A stretch of 64,000 nt of DNA from assembly GCA_001599815.1 (NCBI GenBank), contig BCIA01000006.1, forward strand, positions 2,172,961-2,236,960, in the 5' to 3' direction. The notes beneath the pieces were generated by a model. That model was not told the origin of the DNA. It searched no databases and saw nothing but the letters and a program-made list of their open reading frames with translations. Below are positions 54,113 through 64,000 of the stretch, one piece after another. A program made the translations under genes and the position numbers. Every line of letters starts with the position of its first letter. The stretch's first letter is position 1. The stretch is from Furcasterigmium furcatum (taxonomy: Eukaryota; Ascomycota; Sordariomycetes; Glomerellales; Plectosphaerellaceae).

Positions 54113-55864
54113 GCGGCCGGCATATCTTCTCCTCTCTTTATTTCGGGTTCACCAGGCCGCTCTCCCCAACGAAGCCGAGTCACCAGCGCCGGCAGGAGGA
54201 TGTATAAGATGTTGTATATACCCAAGGAACGGCTGTATTTGATTTTTCTCGGGAGCAAGGCCGGGACCAGGCAGGCAGGCAACGGTCCGGCAGGCGTGGC
54301 GTTCAGGGTCGGATTGCGTTCAGTGTAAAAGGTAGCGGCGGCATGCATTGAGGATCGGAGTTGGACGGCAGACTCTGCAATGGTCGTAGGAGATCATAGA
54401 AGCCTTTGAGCTGAGAAATAGAGATCAAGTGCTGATCTTCACTTGTCTTGTCTTGTCTCTTGTGATGTTGTTGATTGTGGCCTGACTCGAGTGGTGGTTC
54501 GGTTTGGGGCGGGAGGTTGGGATGGCGATTGAGGGGTGCGTCCGGCGTGGATACCCGCAGGGCAGCACATGCTCATGCAGGCACGCGCTGTTTCCCGGGG
54601 CGAGTCTGCCACTCTTGAGAATCAGTTAGCGAGGGCTTATAATAGGTCTGGCGATGAAGGATACTTGCCGGCTCAGGTATTTTCAGGGTCTGACTGTAGC
54701 CCAAGCGGGCTGACTGGCGATTGCGCAGATTCTCCCGTAGCCAAGGCCGCCTCGGGAGCAGGAGCTGGCAACGAAGAGGGCTGGACAAGAGGCAGATCCC
54801 AGGAAAGAAAGGGTACCGATCTCCAAGCCTTCAGATACATCTGGGGCTAGCCTCGGGAGCGAAGCGAATCTTGGAGTCCAGCGTCGATTCCTGGTGGGAG
54901 GGAGCTGGCAAGCTTGCTGGCAGCACCTGTCCGCATGTCTGTAGAAAGCGCCGTGCTGACCAGGCTCTTCTCAGCGCGGGAAGATACACCGGGATTCCGA
55001 TAAGCAACTGCCGGAAGCCAAAAGAGTCATGAAGACACGCGGTTCCGACGCACCACCTCCTCCCAGCGTGGTGGTGTGACCAGCTTGCGCAGCCGCTGTC
55101 ACGGGCAGTGGGAGGGAGAATATTCAGAGAAAAGAGAGCGGCAACGATCCGCTGGAGATCAGGAGGAGCTGGAGGAAGAAAAGAGGGGGTAAGGAGAATG
55201 GTGAGGCACTTGGCCGGAGAGGCATTCTGGCCGCATCTCGTGGGTTGGGGGAGCTGAGAAAGCGGCGGCAGAGGCTCCGAGAAGGCGCAAAGCTCTGGGC
55301 AATGTGTCTGATGCAGTATTGGCCACCGGACAAGCAGAGAGAAAAGAATCTCTAGCCAAAAAGCTCGAAGAGAATGTGAGGCGGGAGAAAAAAGTCGGTG
55401 ACTTGGTTCTGCGCAGAAAGAAAAGGCGGCGGATAGCGGTGGTGGTGTTGGTGGATGGGTCCAAGACGACTGACAAGCGTCGGTCCGGGTGGGGATGAGG
55501 GTCGTCACCGGGAACGGGACACCACAATTGTGTGAGAAATCGGATGGACCCTGGCCCTTGCTTGCCCCGGGGCCCGGACAGCGATTGCAGAGACGCCACC
55601 AGGGCAGCCAACCAAGAGCGCGCCAGAGCCTGTCATCCGCCGTGACCACAGCGGGGACTGGCTTATATAAGCTGATCAAGGAGCGAACATCCCACCTTGA
55701 TTTCAGTGCCCCTCCATTGGGCGGAAAATGCCCCTCCTTCGACAACACCAAGCTCCGAGTCGAGTCCTGGGATATCCGAACAACCTCTGTGAATACTCCT
55801 CGAGGAAGCCATCGGATACCCTGGCTGATTGCTGGGCCCTATTGATACTCCATCACCGCAGCCC
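54113..55864. other. Intergenic upstream of KAE1, 1.75 kb
   Basis: No supported gene. A 306-codon open frame on the minus strand (55751-54831) is read from a CT-rich strand, has biased Pro/Ser/Leu/Cys composition and no motif, so I treat it as chance. A TATATAA element lies at 55664-55670. Confidence 0.5.
55664..55670 (+). promoter_or_regulatory. TATA-like element TATATAA
   Basis: It is about 195 bases before the first in-frame ATG of KAE1 and about 290 before the second. The position fits a core promoter with a transcription start near 55700-55770. Confidence 0.4.
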
Positions 55865-57016
55865 ATGACCCCCGAGGCTTGCCCAAGCCTAAAGCGACCC
55901 CTCGATAACGACTTGACCACTTCTTCCTCTCCCACGAAGCGCAAGACTACCCTTAACATGGGATCCCGCAAAGAAGGCCTCTATGCCCTAGGTTGCGAAG
56001 GTTCTGCCAACAAGCTCGGCATCGGCGTCATTCACCATGCCCCTGACGGCACCCCGTCTATCCTCTCCAACGTACGCGACACCTTCGTCTCCCCTCCCGG
56101 CACAGGCTTTCTCCCCAAGGACACCGCCATCCACCACCGCGCCCACTTTGCGCGCCTCGCTCGACTCGCCCTCCGCGACGCCGGCATCCGCCCCTCCGAC
56201 CTCTCCTGCATCTGCTTCACCCAAGGCCCCGGCATGGGTGCCCCCCTCAGCTCCGTCGCCGTCGGCGCCCGCACGCTCTCGCTTCTCTGGGACCTCCCCC
56301 TCGTAGGCGTCAACCACTGCGTCGGCCACATCGAGATGGGCCGCGCCATCACCGGCGCCACCAACCCCGTCGTTCTCTACGTCTCCGGCGGAAACTCCCA
56401 GGTCATCGCCTACGCCGAGCAGCGCTACCGCATCTTCGGCGAGACCCTCGACATCGCCGTGGGCAACTGCCTCGACCGCTTCGCCCGCACTCTCGAGATC
56501 TCAAACGATCCCGCCCCCGGCTACAACATCGAACAACTCGCCAAGAAGGGCCGCGCACTCCTCGACCTCCCCTACACTGTCAAGGGCATGGACTGCTCCT
56601 TCTCTGGCATCCTCGCCAGCGCTGACCTCCTGGCGGCGCAGATGAAGGCCGCCCGCGCCAAGGGGGAAGCGGACCCCTTCAACGAGGCGGACCTGTGCTT
56701 CAGCCTGCAGGAGACCGTCTTCGCGATGCTCGTGGAGATCACCGAGCGCGCCATGGCCCATGTCGGGAGCAACCAGGTCCTCATCGTCGGCGGCGTCGGC
56801 TGCAACGAGCGCCTGCAGGAGATGATGGGCGAGATGGCCAAGGAGCGCGGCGGGAGCGTGTACGCCACCGACGAGCGGTTCTGCATCGACAACGGCATCA
56901 TGATCGCGCACGCGGGGCTGTTGGCGTACGAGACTGGGTTCCGGACGCCCCTCGAGGCTAGCCAGTGCACCCAGCGGTTCCGGACGGACGAGGTGTTCAT
57001 CAAGTGGCGGGACTAG
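55865..57016 (+). CDS. KAE1: KEOPS complex subunit KAE1 (tRNA t6A37 threonylcarbamoyltransferase)
   Basis: A single exon. The first in-frame ATG (55865) gives 383 residues. A second ATG at 55958 (MGSRKEGLYALGCEGSANKL) gives 352, the usual core length. The 31-residue extension is Ser/Thr/Pro-rich with SPTKRKTT. Core motifs are ALGCEGSANKLGIGV, CFTQGPGMGAPL, the metal-binding pair in VNHCVGHIEMGR (H151, H155), VLYVSGGNSQVI, YRIFGETLDIAVGNCLDRFA, MDCSFSGIL, IVGGVGCNERL and the FCIDNGIMIAHAG end. Kae1 transfers the threonylcarbamoyl group to A37 of ANN-decoding tRNAs, with Bud32, Cgi121 and Pcc1. Two starts could provide cytosolic and alternative forms, which is speculative. Confidence 0.96.
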   Translation: MTPEACPSLKRPLDNDLTTSSSPTKRKTTLNMGSRKEGLYALGCEGSANKLGIGVIHHAPDGTPSILSNVRDTFVSPPGTGFLPKDTAIHHRAHFARLARLALRDAGIRPSDLSCICFTQGPGMGAPLSSVAVGARTLSLLWDLPLVGVNHCVGHIEMGRAITGATNPVVLYVSGGNSQVIAYAEQRYRIFGETLDIAVGNCLDRFARTLEISNDPAPGYNIEQLAKKGRALLDLPYTVKGMDCSFSGILASADLLAAQMKAARAKGEADPFNEADLCFSLQETVFAMLVEITERAMAHVGSNQVLIVGGVGCNERLQEMMGEMAKERGGSVYATDERFCIDNGIMIAHAGLLAYETGFRTPLEASQCTQRFRTDEVFIKWRD

Positions 57017-57244
57017 ACTATTTGGCCTTGTCCCGTGATTTGTTTTCACTGCCGTGTTTCCCCATTGCATATCGGTCATAGCGCGGCGTTGTTGATATTT
57101 CTTGGATTTCGGGGGCTGGGAAGAAAAGTTCTCTAGTAATAACTGGCCCTGACCCAATGGGAAGAAAAAAGGTATCCAGACATCGTGCCGACCCGTCCGC
57201 CGTCTAAATTTGCGCAAAAACTCCAACCCCGCGGCTGACCTCCG

Positions 57245-58970
57245 CTACTCGTCCGTTGTTGTCGGTTTGTAGACAATTGTTGTCACATACTGTTTTCGGG
57301 GTCAGCATCTAGTCTCAATGAAACCCCGAGGAGGATACCAGGGCCCCCAAGTTAAGGGGGAGGGGGAGGGGCAGATCCAGGGGGCAAAGCCAGATAATGC
57401 GGGGCACTCACCTTGTTCTTGTACCGCGTCGTCGCCGACACAGCCAGGATGTTGTTCTTGATACTGCTCGTCGCCAGGTGATTCAGCACTGTGTGGTTGG
57501 GCATGTTGAGCACGCTGTTGTCGTCTTTCATCAACACGGCGGCGTTGAGGATCGGCTTGGCGAGGAAGCCCGGCAGCGATGGCGGCTGGGGCAGCCTGTC
57601 GATGGCCTGCGTCGCGTACTGGTACGCCGAGGACTCCTCGGGTTGGTCGAAGTCAACGAGGTACTTGGGCACCTCGTGGAAGTACTGGCTCGCCGAGGGG
57701 ACGGACTTGCCGCGGGGCAGGGACTTGGTGGACTCGTCTCCCTGAGAGGCCGATTTTGTCACGGCGGCTCCCGGCGGCTTCCCCTCCTTCGGCGCGGCGG
57801 CCGACTTCTTCGCGGAGGGGAGATCGTCGGCGCTGACTTCGATGTAGTTGACGAGATTGTTGCCAAAGTCGACCGTCGTCGGCAGGTCGGGGGATGTCTG
57901 CATGATTCCGTCGACCAGGAAGCGGACATGGTGGGTGCCGGGAAGGATATAAACCGTGGCGGCGAAGACGCCCGGCCTGCCCTCGCTATATATCAAACGT
58001 TAATGTCAGCGCATGATCCTTCTCCTTGGCGGGGAAACATGATAGCTCAGATGTCAAGTTTTTCCCCAATGCTGCAGAAGGCCCAATTGGTAACAGATAA
58101 GGCCATCCTCCCCCCAAGGGAAAAACAAGTGAGGGCGCACAGAGGTGCAGGCAGCCGAGACCCGATCAGAGACGGGCGGAAGTGGACGACTTACACAGGG
58201 TGCAGCCGCTGCTTGCGGTTCCACTGGAAGATCGTGCCGGTGACGTAGATCTTATCGCCGCCGCGTAGCCACTCGAGGCGGGTCGGAACGACGGGCCGGG
58301 TCTTGTCGACGATGAGCTCCTCGCCGTCCTCCTCGTCGACGGTGGCATTGCTGAGGGCGGAGGACTTGCGGGTCATGTTGTCGGAGGAGTCGAGCCCCTC
58401 GATCTCGGTGATGGGGATGCCATCGGCGGCGGAGTCGGCGGGGGCGATGATCGGGGAGCCGGGGGTGTGGACCTCCTCCTCGATGGGCAGGGGCAGGCGC
58501 GGCGGGCGGGTGATGTACGACATGTCGTTGAAGCTGTTGTGCGACGCGATGGTCTGCTCGGCGGCGGCGTGGGCGGAGGTGTGGGAGCGGAGGGAGGAGG
58601 GCTCGGCGTGGGAGACGGGGACGTCTACCGGCTTTGAAGGCGCATCGCGGAGGTGCACCGGGAGGGAGGATGCGGCGGCGTGCTTGGAGTCCGGCGGCTT
58701 CGGCGGCGGGGTATTGTTGGCGCTCGAGGTGGGTGAGGGGCTGACGAAGCCGGATATGGGGATGGCGTGGATGGGTTTGGGCCCCTTTGAGATGGTCGAG
58801 CCATGAGCCTGATGAAGGGAAGCCTCGGGGGGCGCGGCGACACGCTCAGTGGTGCGAGGGGGGATGTGCTTCGAGTCTCGTTTGGGATGCCTGGGCGACT
58901 CGTGGCCGGAGCCGGGGGCGGAAGAGGACGGGGTGGCGGCCTTGGACTGGGAGGACGGATTGTTGCCCAT
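57245..58970 (-). CDS. GAL83: SNF1/AMPK complex beta subunit (Gal83/Sip2 type)
   Basis: Exons 58970-58195, 57985-57412 and 57289-57245 encode 464 residues. MGNNPSS is a probable N-myristoylation signal. A long disordered Pro/Ser region reaches about residue 230. The CBM48 glycogen-binding domain is split by intron 1 and reads RLEWLRGGDKIYVTGTIFQW, NRKQRLHPVEGRPGVFAATV and YILPGTHHVRFLVDG. The C-terminal ASC domain has PPSLPGFLAKPILN, NMPNHTVLNHLATSSIKNNI, LAVSATTRYKNK and YVTTIVYKPTTTDE, the last from a 45-nt exon. The beta subunit scaffolds the Snf1 kinase and Snf4 and directs it to glycogen, membranes or nucleus. Introns are long for this genome (209 and 122 nt). Confidence 0.96.
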
Positions 58971-61590
58971 CGTGACACTTGTTGCTTGGGCTCGTGTGCC
59001 CCCGCGCGGTGGTGGAGTGAGGCCCGAAAGAGTCAGGCGGAATAGGTCGGCTTTAGCCAGGCTGTGGGCGTGGGCGTGGGCGCTGACGCGAGGAGGAGCT
59101 GGTCGCGAAAGCCGAGGGGCTCCGATCTAGGCCAAGCTCGGAGAGATGTCTGGGTTGCGATGCGATTCCTTTTTCGGGGTGGTCCTCGTGATGTGTGTCG
59201 GCGTCAATCGCGCGCTCGTTCGCAAGGGTGCCCGCCGAGACCAGGATCAGCGGTTGGGACAGGGAGGGCTTTTGTTGTCGAGGATCGCACGGCTCCCCAC
59301 GCTGGAGGAGCTCTGGTTGAGTCTCTGCGGCGCGTCTGTCGAACAGACGGGAAAGGCAGCCCAGAGCTGAGCTTGACTTGGCCTGACGTTGGAGGGAAGA
59401 GGTTTAGGTTAGCTGAAGGAGATAGTGGGAGAGCCCCTCTGTGGTGACGGATAAGGCCTGGGGGTTAGGTAGGCTGGTGAGCGTGCGTGGTGGGGCACTG
59501 CCGGTCGCTAAGGCTGGGGTCAGGGGTACTCGGGGCTATGCCTTGGTTTGCCCGCACCGCAAAGTACTTTCAGGATGAACTTAATCTTGGAGCTCGGACC
59601 AGCTGGAGCGGCCTCGCCTGTGATTCTGGCAGACCGAGCGCCCCCCACGTCTGGGAGCCAACAGGTGGTCATAGCTTCAACTCGGGCGGGAGCAGCCCTT
59701 CGAGCTTTTGGTCATCCCCAAGGCTCCCTCCCACCTGCCCAGAACACATTCTCATCTTGAAGACAGAGGATTGTTTGACGGCGTCCTCCACGAGTCCTTG
59801 GTCGCCTGCATTGTGGCCACCCAGCATCGGGACCGAGCAGCCTCCATGACATGGATGCAGTCTGCAGATTATAACCGCATCAAGCCCGGATGGCATCAGT
59901 CGACCACCACCTTCAGAGTGCTCCCAATCCACGAGGAAGGTTCGGGTCAAGAAGCGAATAATCAAGGTGAAACTCTCTCTTTACTTGGAGAAACCGAGAG
60001 GATCGCTTGCGGAACTTGTGGTATCTCTCACGGCCATTCAGCCACGTATTTTCCGACCCTCGTGCCAACTGGTCGAGAGCGATGTCTCATCAAGTCGGAG
60101 GTCAAGCTGGAATCTCAGGCCACGCAATGGCGGTGTGCCTGACAAAATGGCATTATATCGGCGTCCTGGTTGGGTCGCATTTCTGACGACTTCTGCTCCG
60201 AGGCCGAGGCGGACGAAGCATTGAACCAGAGGAACGCCGTGACTTCTATCTCGGTCCGCTCTGTCTACTCGAGCCAGCTCCATTTTGATGATGCCAGGCC
60301 AGTCCGTAGTAGTGCTGTGGAGCGTCATCAGTCATTGAACGGGCATCCTCAGCTCAGCCTACCTAGCCCGTACTTGCCATTAGAACTTGTGCTGTGCCGT
60401 GCAGGCATCGACGCGGCTTCTTGATTCCCGTCTCGCGGCATTCTCCTCTCCCCCTAGCTGTTTCCTGACTACTACCCTCGACGTAGGCGGAGCACTCATG
60501 GCAGAGTCTCCTCCTCGCCTCCTCGTGCCATGTGCTCAGTGCTTTGCCCTCGAAAGTGAGGTCATCGTCTCGGATCCGGGTCGGTCGTGGACACCAGCTG
60601 TCGGAGTTGGGGCTCGTTTGATCCATGTCATGGTACATGTGTATGACGGTGTGTCAATTGCTTGTTCGTTGCGGACAATGTAGGTGCCGTATTGTGTGTT
60701 TGATATGATTGATTTCTCGTGATACGAGTAAGTTCGTACTTTGCCTGGTCCACTTCAGTCGAGATATATAGCAACTATGAGGGGCCGCTGAGTCCCCTGC
60801 CCAGGCCATGCCAACTTTCAGGTTGGTATTATGTTTGCCACAACGGTTCAGAGAGGCATCAAGGGCCGTCGGGGCTCATTCCGGCCCTTCTAGGGCTTTC
60901 CATTGGCCAATCCCATATCGATCGGCACGCAATTGGAGATACCGCTGGAGAAAAATAGTTCGAGTGCATCGTGAAAGGGGCGAAACGCAGGATACTATCA
61001 CGCGCTCCGACCATCACACCTCGTCGAGCTCTACATCAAATCCACCTACCCAAAAGGGGACAGAGCTATCTCCCCGAGGGGCTTAGGTGCAAATGGTAAC
61101 TTGTCTGCTTACCACGCTGCGTGTCATCAACCCTATCTCGTGATGTCATTACAACCCCAAGCCCAAAGACTAACAAGGAGGACGCTGTGGCCATCCTCTC
61201 CAAGTTCATTAGTCTCCCTGGATGTATCGTTTGTGCTGGCGACCCCAAATCGCCGTCATACTCCATGTTATTGCACAACGTCAGTCTAAGTGGGATCTCC
61301 TATCCGCCTTACAACGGCCCCGGCATCAACCCGCCAAGCGACTCCAAGTATCGCATGTGCCAACGCAACGGTGAACAAAAACTTGAGGCGGCGGCGCCGC
61401 CCGGCATGGGAGCACTCAATGATTGCCGAAAACTCTCTGGCTGATGAATTTGCTCATCATCAAGCACTATATGCAGAACATCGCGGCCGGACTGATAGTA
61501 AGGTAGAAGAAGATGGAAGGGGCCGCTCGCTCGCCTCTTGGACAAAGGTCGTGGAGTCAGGTCCTAATTAATGTGGGTTCCATGCCTGCC

Positions 61591-61604
61591 GGGCCTACGG
61601 GCCC
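61591..61604. repeat. Small inverted repeat GGGCC-TACG-GGCCC
   Basis: A 5-bp GC stem with a 4-base loop, directly before a larger palindrome. Confidence 0.5.
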
Positions 61605-61608
61605 GCCC

Positions 61609-61630
61609 GGACGCGTTGACCAACGCGTCC
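61609..61630. promoter_or_regulatory. Paired ACGCGT (MCB-like) palindrome
   Basis: Arms GGACGCGTTG and CAACGCGTCC are perfectly complementary and separated by AC. Each arm holds ACGCGT, the MluI cell-cycle box bound by MBF (Mbp1-Swi6). It lies about 200 bases before the ATG at 61829. The function is inference. Confidence 0.45.
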
Positions 61631-61828
61631 TCATCCCTGTGGTACCTCGACAGCGCTGGTGCCCCTCCCTCCCGAGATCCCCGGTAACCTCCACTTCCAC
61701 CTCTCATCAACCTCCGACCGTATTGACCGCCGAGGGGATAAGCCGACATACTCTACACACCGTGGTCCCTGGGGCTCACGCATGAGACCCCTTCGCCAGC
61801 ATTGCCCGGCGCCCCATTGAGGGACACA

Positions 61829-62452
61829 ATGTCCGCCTGGATGAATATTCTGGGCCGTGTCGCGGCAACGATCTGGTCCATCCTCGCCCTTCCACTGCGA
61901 CTGTGTTGGATCTTCATAGCAGGCATCTTCAACGTCTTCCTCATCCTAGCCACGCCAGGCATCATCGTCGGATCTTTCATCCTGTCATGGATCATGTTCA
62001 TTGTTGATTTCTTCCTAAGTCTCGAGGTGGGCCCCTTGTCAGACCTGTCTTCATATTCCCCAGTTGACTAACACGTCTACAGCCGCTATATACATTCGTG
62101 AGTCTCCTCAAGTCTTGCACCGTATTCAAGTTAACCCTTCCAGGTCGCGTGCGGCGCATTCGTCGGAGTCCTCGCTGGAGTCTGTGTCGGCCTCACGTCC
62201 GGCTTCCTCACATCCATATTCGGCATGCAGGAACAGCCGAAACTCGAACCATCCGACGACTACTATTACGAGTCCACCATACCCACGCCCGGGTCCTCTT
62301 CGCCCACCAGGCGGTCCAGTCGCGCCGATGACTCCTCTTCCTTCGACGAGTGGATGCTCCTCGAGAAGATGCCCCGTTCCCGGCGGAAACGCACGGCGGG
62401 CCTACTCTCGCAGACGATCCTAGAGGAGACAGACCCAGAGATAGAGTTTTAA
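61829..62452 (+). CDS. Small multi-pass membrane protein, function unknown
   Basis: Exons 61829-62026, 62083-62097 and 62144-62452 encode 173 residues. The middle exon is only 15 nt (PLYTF). Splicing yields a Trp/Ile/Leu-rich N-terminal half with about two helices (IWSILALPLRLCWIFIAGIF; ILATPGIIVGSFILSWIMFI). A further Gly/Val-rich helix crosses the micro-exon junction (FVACGAFVGVLAGVCVGLTS). The C-terminal tail is acidic and Ser-rich with DDYYYESTIPTPGSSSPTRR and KMPRSRRKRTAG. Continuity of the third helix across both junctions supports the model. Introns are 56 and 46 nt with CTAAC and TTAAC branches. I do not recognise the family. Confidence 0.75.
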
Positions 62453-62752
62453 TGACCATGATACGGCTCGGTGACGAGCACAAAGTAGCTAGAGAAGAAT
62501 TGAATGATTTCATGACTATATCCGGTACTCCTGATTGCAAACACGCAAATCCTGTACCGTTCCGAGCGAGGCCTTGTGCCTGGGAATCTTCTGTCGGTGT
62601 CATCCTGTCCGAACCCCCAACGCCAGTAGGTAAACCACGACGCCCCTTCGGTGCTGATGTCGAGGGCCACATGCCGCGATCAATGCATTATATTACATGC
62701 TCGCCCGAGGTCCGCCGTCAGCGAAATGCTGTTGTGACGTAGCAGGTCCTCC
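62453..62752. other. Intergenic, convergent 3' regions
   Basis: 300 bases between the membrane-protein gene and the CDK gene, AT-richer than both. Nothing else seen. Confidence 0.5.
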
Positions 62753-64000
62753 TCATCGTCGATAGTCCCGCGAGCGGTCGCGGTGGTCTCGATCCCTCAT
62801 CCCCGGGGACCTGCTCCGGCTTCTCGTCCTGCGGTCTCGGTCCCGGTCGTGCCTCCGCTCGTCTCCACTATTGCGGCGCCGTGGCGGTCGATCATAGCTT
62901 GGGATGTATGTGTCTACATCCGGGCCTCCTCTCGGGGGAGGGCCCCTGCCGCCACGAGGAGGGCCTCTGTCCGCATCCCTGTCCCGATCCCTATCGCGGT
63001 ACCGGTCACGGTCTGGCCCATCCCGGCCGGTGCGGTAGCCATCAGCTGGCGGCGGCGGACGGGGCGGTAGGCCCCTCTCGCCCGGCACCACCCGATCGCC
63101 GCGCTGCCATGCTGGCCTCCGTTCGTCACCGTTCCTCTCATTCCGTCGACTGCCGTTCATGCCATGGCGGCCACTGCTGTAAACGTCCCCGCTGTTGAAG
63201 CCGGCCGTGGCCCCGTGTGCTTCGGGCCCCATGCCCACGGTGCCTCCCTTCGGGGCCGGCGGCAAGGCAGCCTTTCGGTCGTGGAACTTGCGCCTGTCAA
63301 GTTCGTGGCTCTCTTCAAAGACCGGGATCTCGCCTGGCTGTAGTGGCAGGGGCATCATCTTGAAGTAGGGATGCTCAAGCGCGTCGACCGCGTTGATGCG
63401 TTGCCTCCAGTCGAGCTTCAGGAGATCTTTGAGAAGACCAATGGCGCCTGATCCGTGCTCGCGGAACCTGGTAGACAAGTTTCCAGGTCTGGGCCGCGGC
63501 ATCATGCCCTCAGCGCCAGGTAACGTGTTCCACAATGGCATGTTTTCGGCGGTAGGCGAGCCCATGAGGTCCCAGATGATGTCGAGCTGATTCGCGTCGC
63601 TCTCGCCCGTCAAAATGGGCTTTCCCGCAAGCATCTCGCCAAAGACACAGCTAATTCTGTCAGCATTCGCCAAATAAGAGAGGGAGGGCGCGAGGGCGCG
63701 GCTCACCCGACACCCCAGACGTCAATAGCGGTGGTATATCTCTTGAGGTGGAGTAGCAGCTCAGGCGGACGGTACCACCTCGTCACGACGAGACCTGTGT
63801 ATTCCCTCTTGCCTTCGCCTCCGCCTTGTCCGGGCCTGGGCGTTGGTCCATCATAGTGTCTCGCCAGGCCAAAATCCGCAATTTGGAGGTTGCCTTTGTT
63901 ATTGATCAGAAGGTTGGCGGCCTTCATATCTCTGTGGAGGATGTGGCTTTCGTGAAGGTATTTCAGGCCCTCGAGGAGCTGGAGCATGTAGCACTTGATC
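62753..64000 (-). CDS. BUR1: BUR1/CDK9-type cyclin-dependent kinase, 5' end outside window
   Basis: The visible exons are 64000-63707 (partial) and 63650-62753, with a 56-nt intron. The kinase C-lobe reads ILHRDMKAANLLINNKGNLQ, then IADFGLARHYDG, then YTGLVVTRWYRPPELLL, then IDVWGVGCVFGEML. The loop before the activation segment has a Gly-rich insert (RPGQGGGEGKREYTG) seen in fungal Bur1 proteins. After the lobe (HPYFKMMPLPLQPGEIP) comes a long tail rich in R, D, G and P: DRYRDRDRDRDADRGPPRGG and RRTRSRSRSPGMRD. Bur1 phosphorylates Spt5 and the Pol II CTD to promote elongation and H2B/H3K4/H3K36 marking. SPT4, in the same pathway, is in this window. The ATP-binding lobe lies beyond the right edge. 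Confidence 0.92.

Larger units (their letters stand above)
58971..61828. other. Intergenic, 2.86 kb, divergent region
   Basis: No gene supported. The right end carries two adjacent hairpins (61591-61604 and 61609-61630). At 59928-59954 the plus strand encodes S-T-R-K-V-R-V-K-K, matching residues 2-10 of EPL1, inside an otherwise unrecognised open frame (59850-60224). The remainder shows only overlapping, motif-free frames. Confidence 0.5.

Noticed and set aside
54831..55751. 306-codon minus-strand open frame
   Set aside because: It has no in-frame ATG at its start, composition follows a CT-rich strand, and no motif or splice continuation is seen.
57397..58248. 283-codon plus-strand frame opposite the SNF1 beta subunit
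   Set aside because: It crosses a well-supported intron of the real gene and shows no family signature.
1..64000. CRISPR arrays, bacterial operons, prophage
   Set aside because: Introns, eukaryotic protein families and gene arrangement show a fungal nuclear genome. No regularly spaced repeats exist.

Overview
The window comes from a filamentous ascomycete (Pezizomycotina), most likely a Sordariomycete. The evidence is about 45-75 nt introns with GTRNGY-like donors and CTRAC branch points, split conserved eukaryotic genes, fungus-only families, and compact head-to-head gene pairs. I could run no database search. All names come from reading the translations, and exon coordinates were worked out by hand from splice signals, phase and protein continuity.

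Layout, left to right. 1-12 kb: an ECM16/DHR1-type DEAH helicase (runs off the left edge), a PAC3-like proteasome chaperone, a cyclase-family hydrolase, calcineurin A, a fungus-specific protein and trimethyllysine dioxygenase (9 exons). 13-20 kb: two membrane proteins of unknown function, a PhoD-like phosphatase and a p24 cargo receptor. 20-36 kb: a dense housekeeping block with KIN17, SPT4, POP8, PP5, ESS2, COQ8, RRP36, an FCP1/NIF-like HAD protein, eEF1B-gamma and mitochondrial uS9. 36-48 kb: two gene deserts (5.8 and 4.7 kb) on either side of a single gene for a protein with a low-complexity N-terminus and a helical C-terminus, preceded by a long CT-rich leader-like stretch. 48-64 kb: an AKR7-type reductase, a short transcription-factor-like protein, calcineurin B, EPL1, KAE1, the SNF1/AMPK beta subunit, a small membrane protein with a 15-nt exon, and a BUR1-type CDK (runs off the right edge).

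Functional themes. Both subunits of calcineurin lie in the window, about 43 kb apart, with the related phosphatase PP5 between them. BUR1 and SPT4 belong to the same Pol II elongation pathway. ECM16, RRP36 and POP8 serve rRNA maturation. Several gene pairs share short divergent promoters: SPT4/POP8, PP5/ESS2, RRP36/NIF-HAD, eEF1B-gamma/uS9m and CNB1/EPL1. No tRNA, rRNA, transposon or CRISPR array was recognised. No obvious new multi-gene system is visible. The most rewarding leads are a candidate intronic C/D snoRNA in the eEF1B-gamma gene, a calcineurin A stop codon nested inside a splice donor, two GC-AG introns, a micro-exon, a paired ACGCGT hairpin, and the isolated gene between the deserts.
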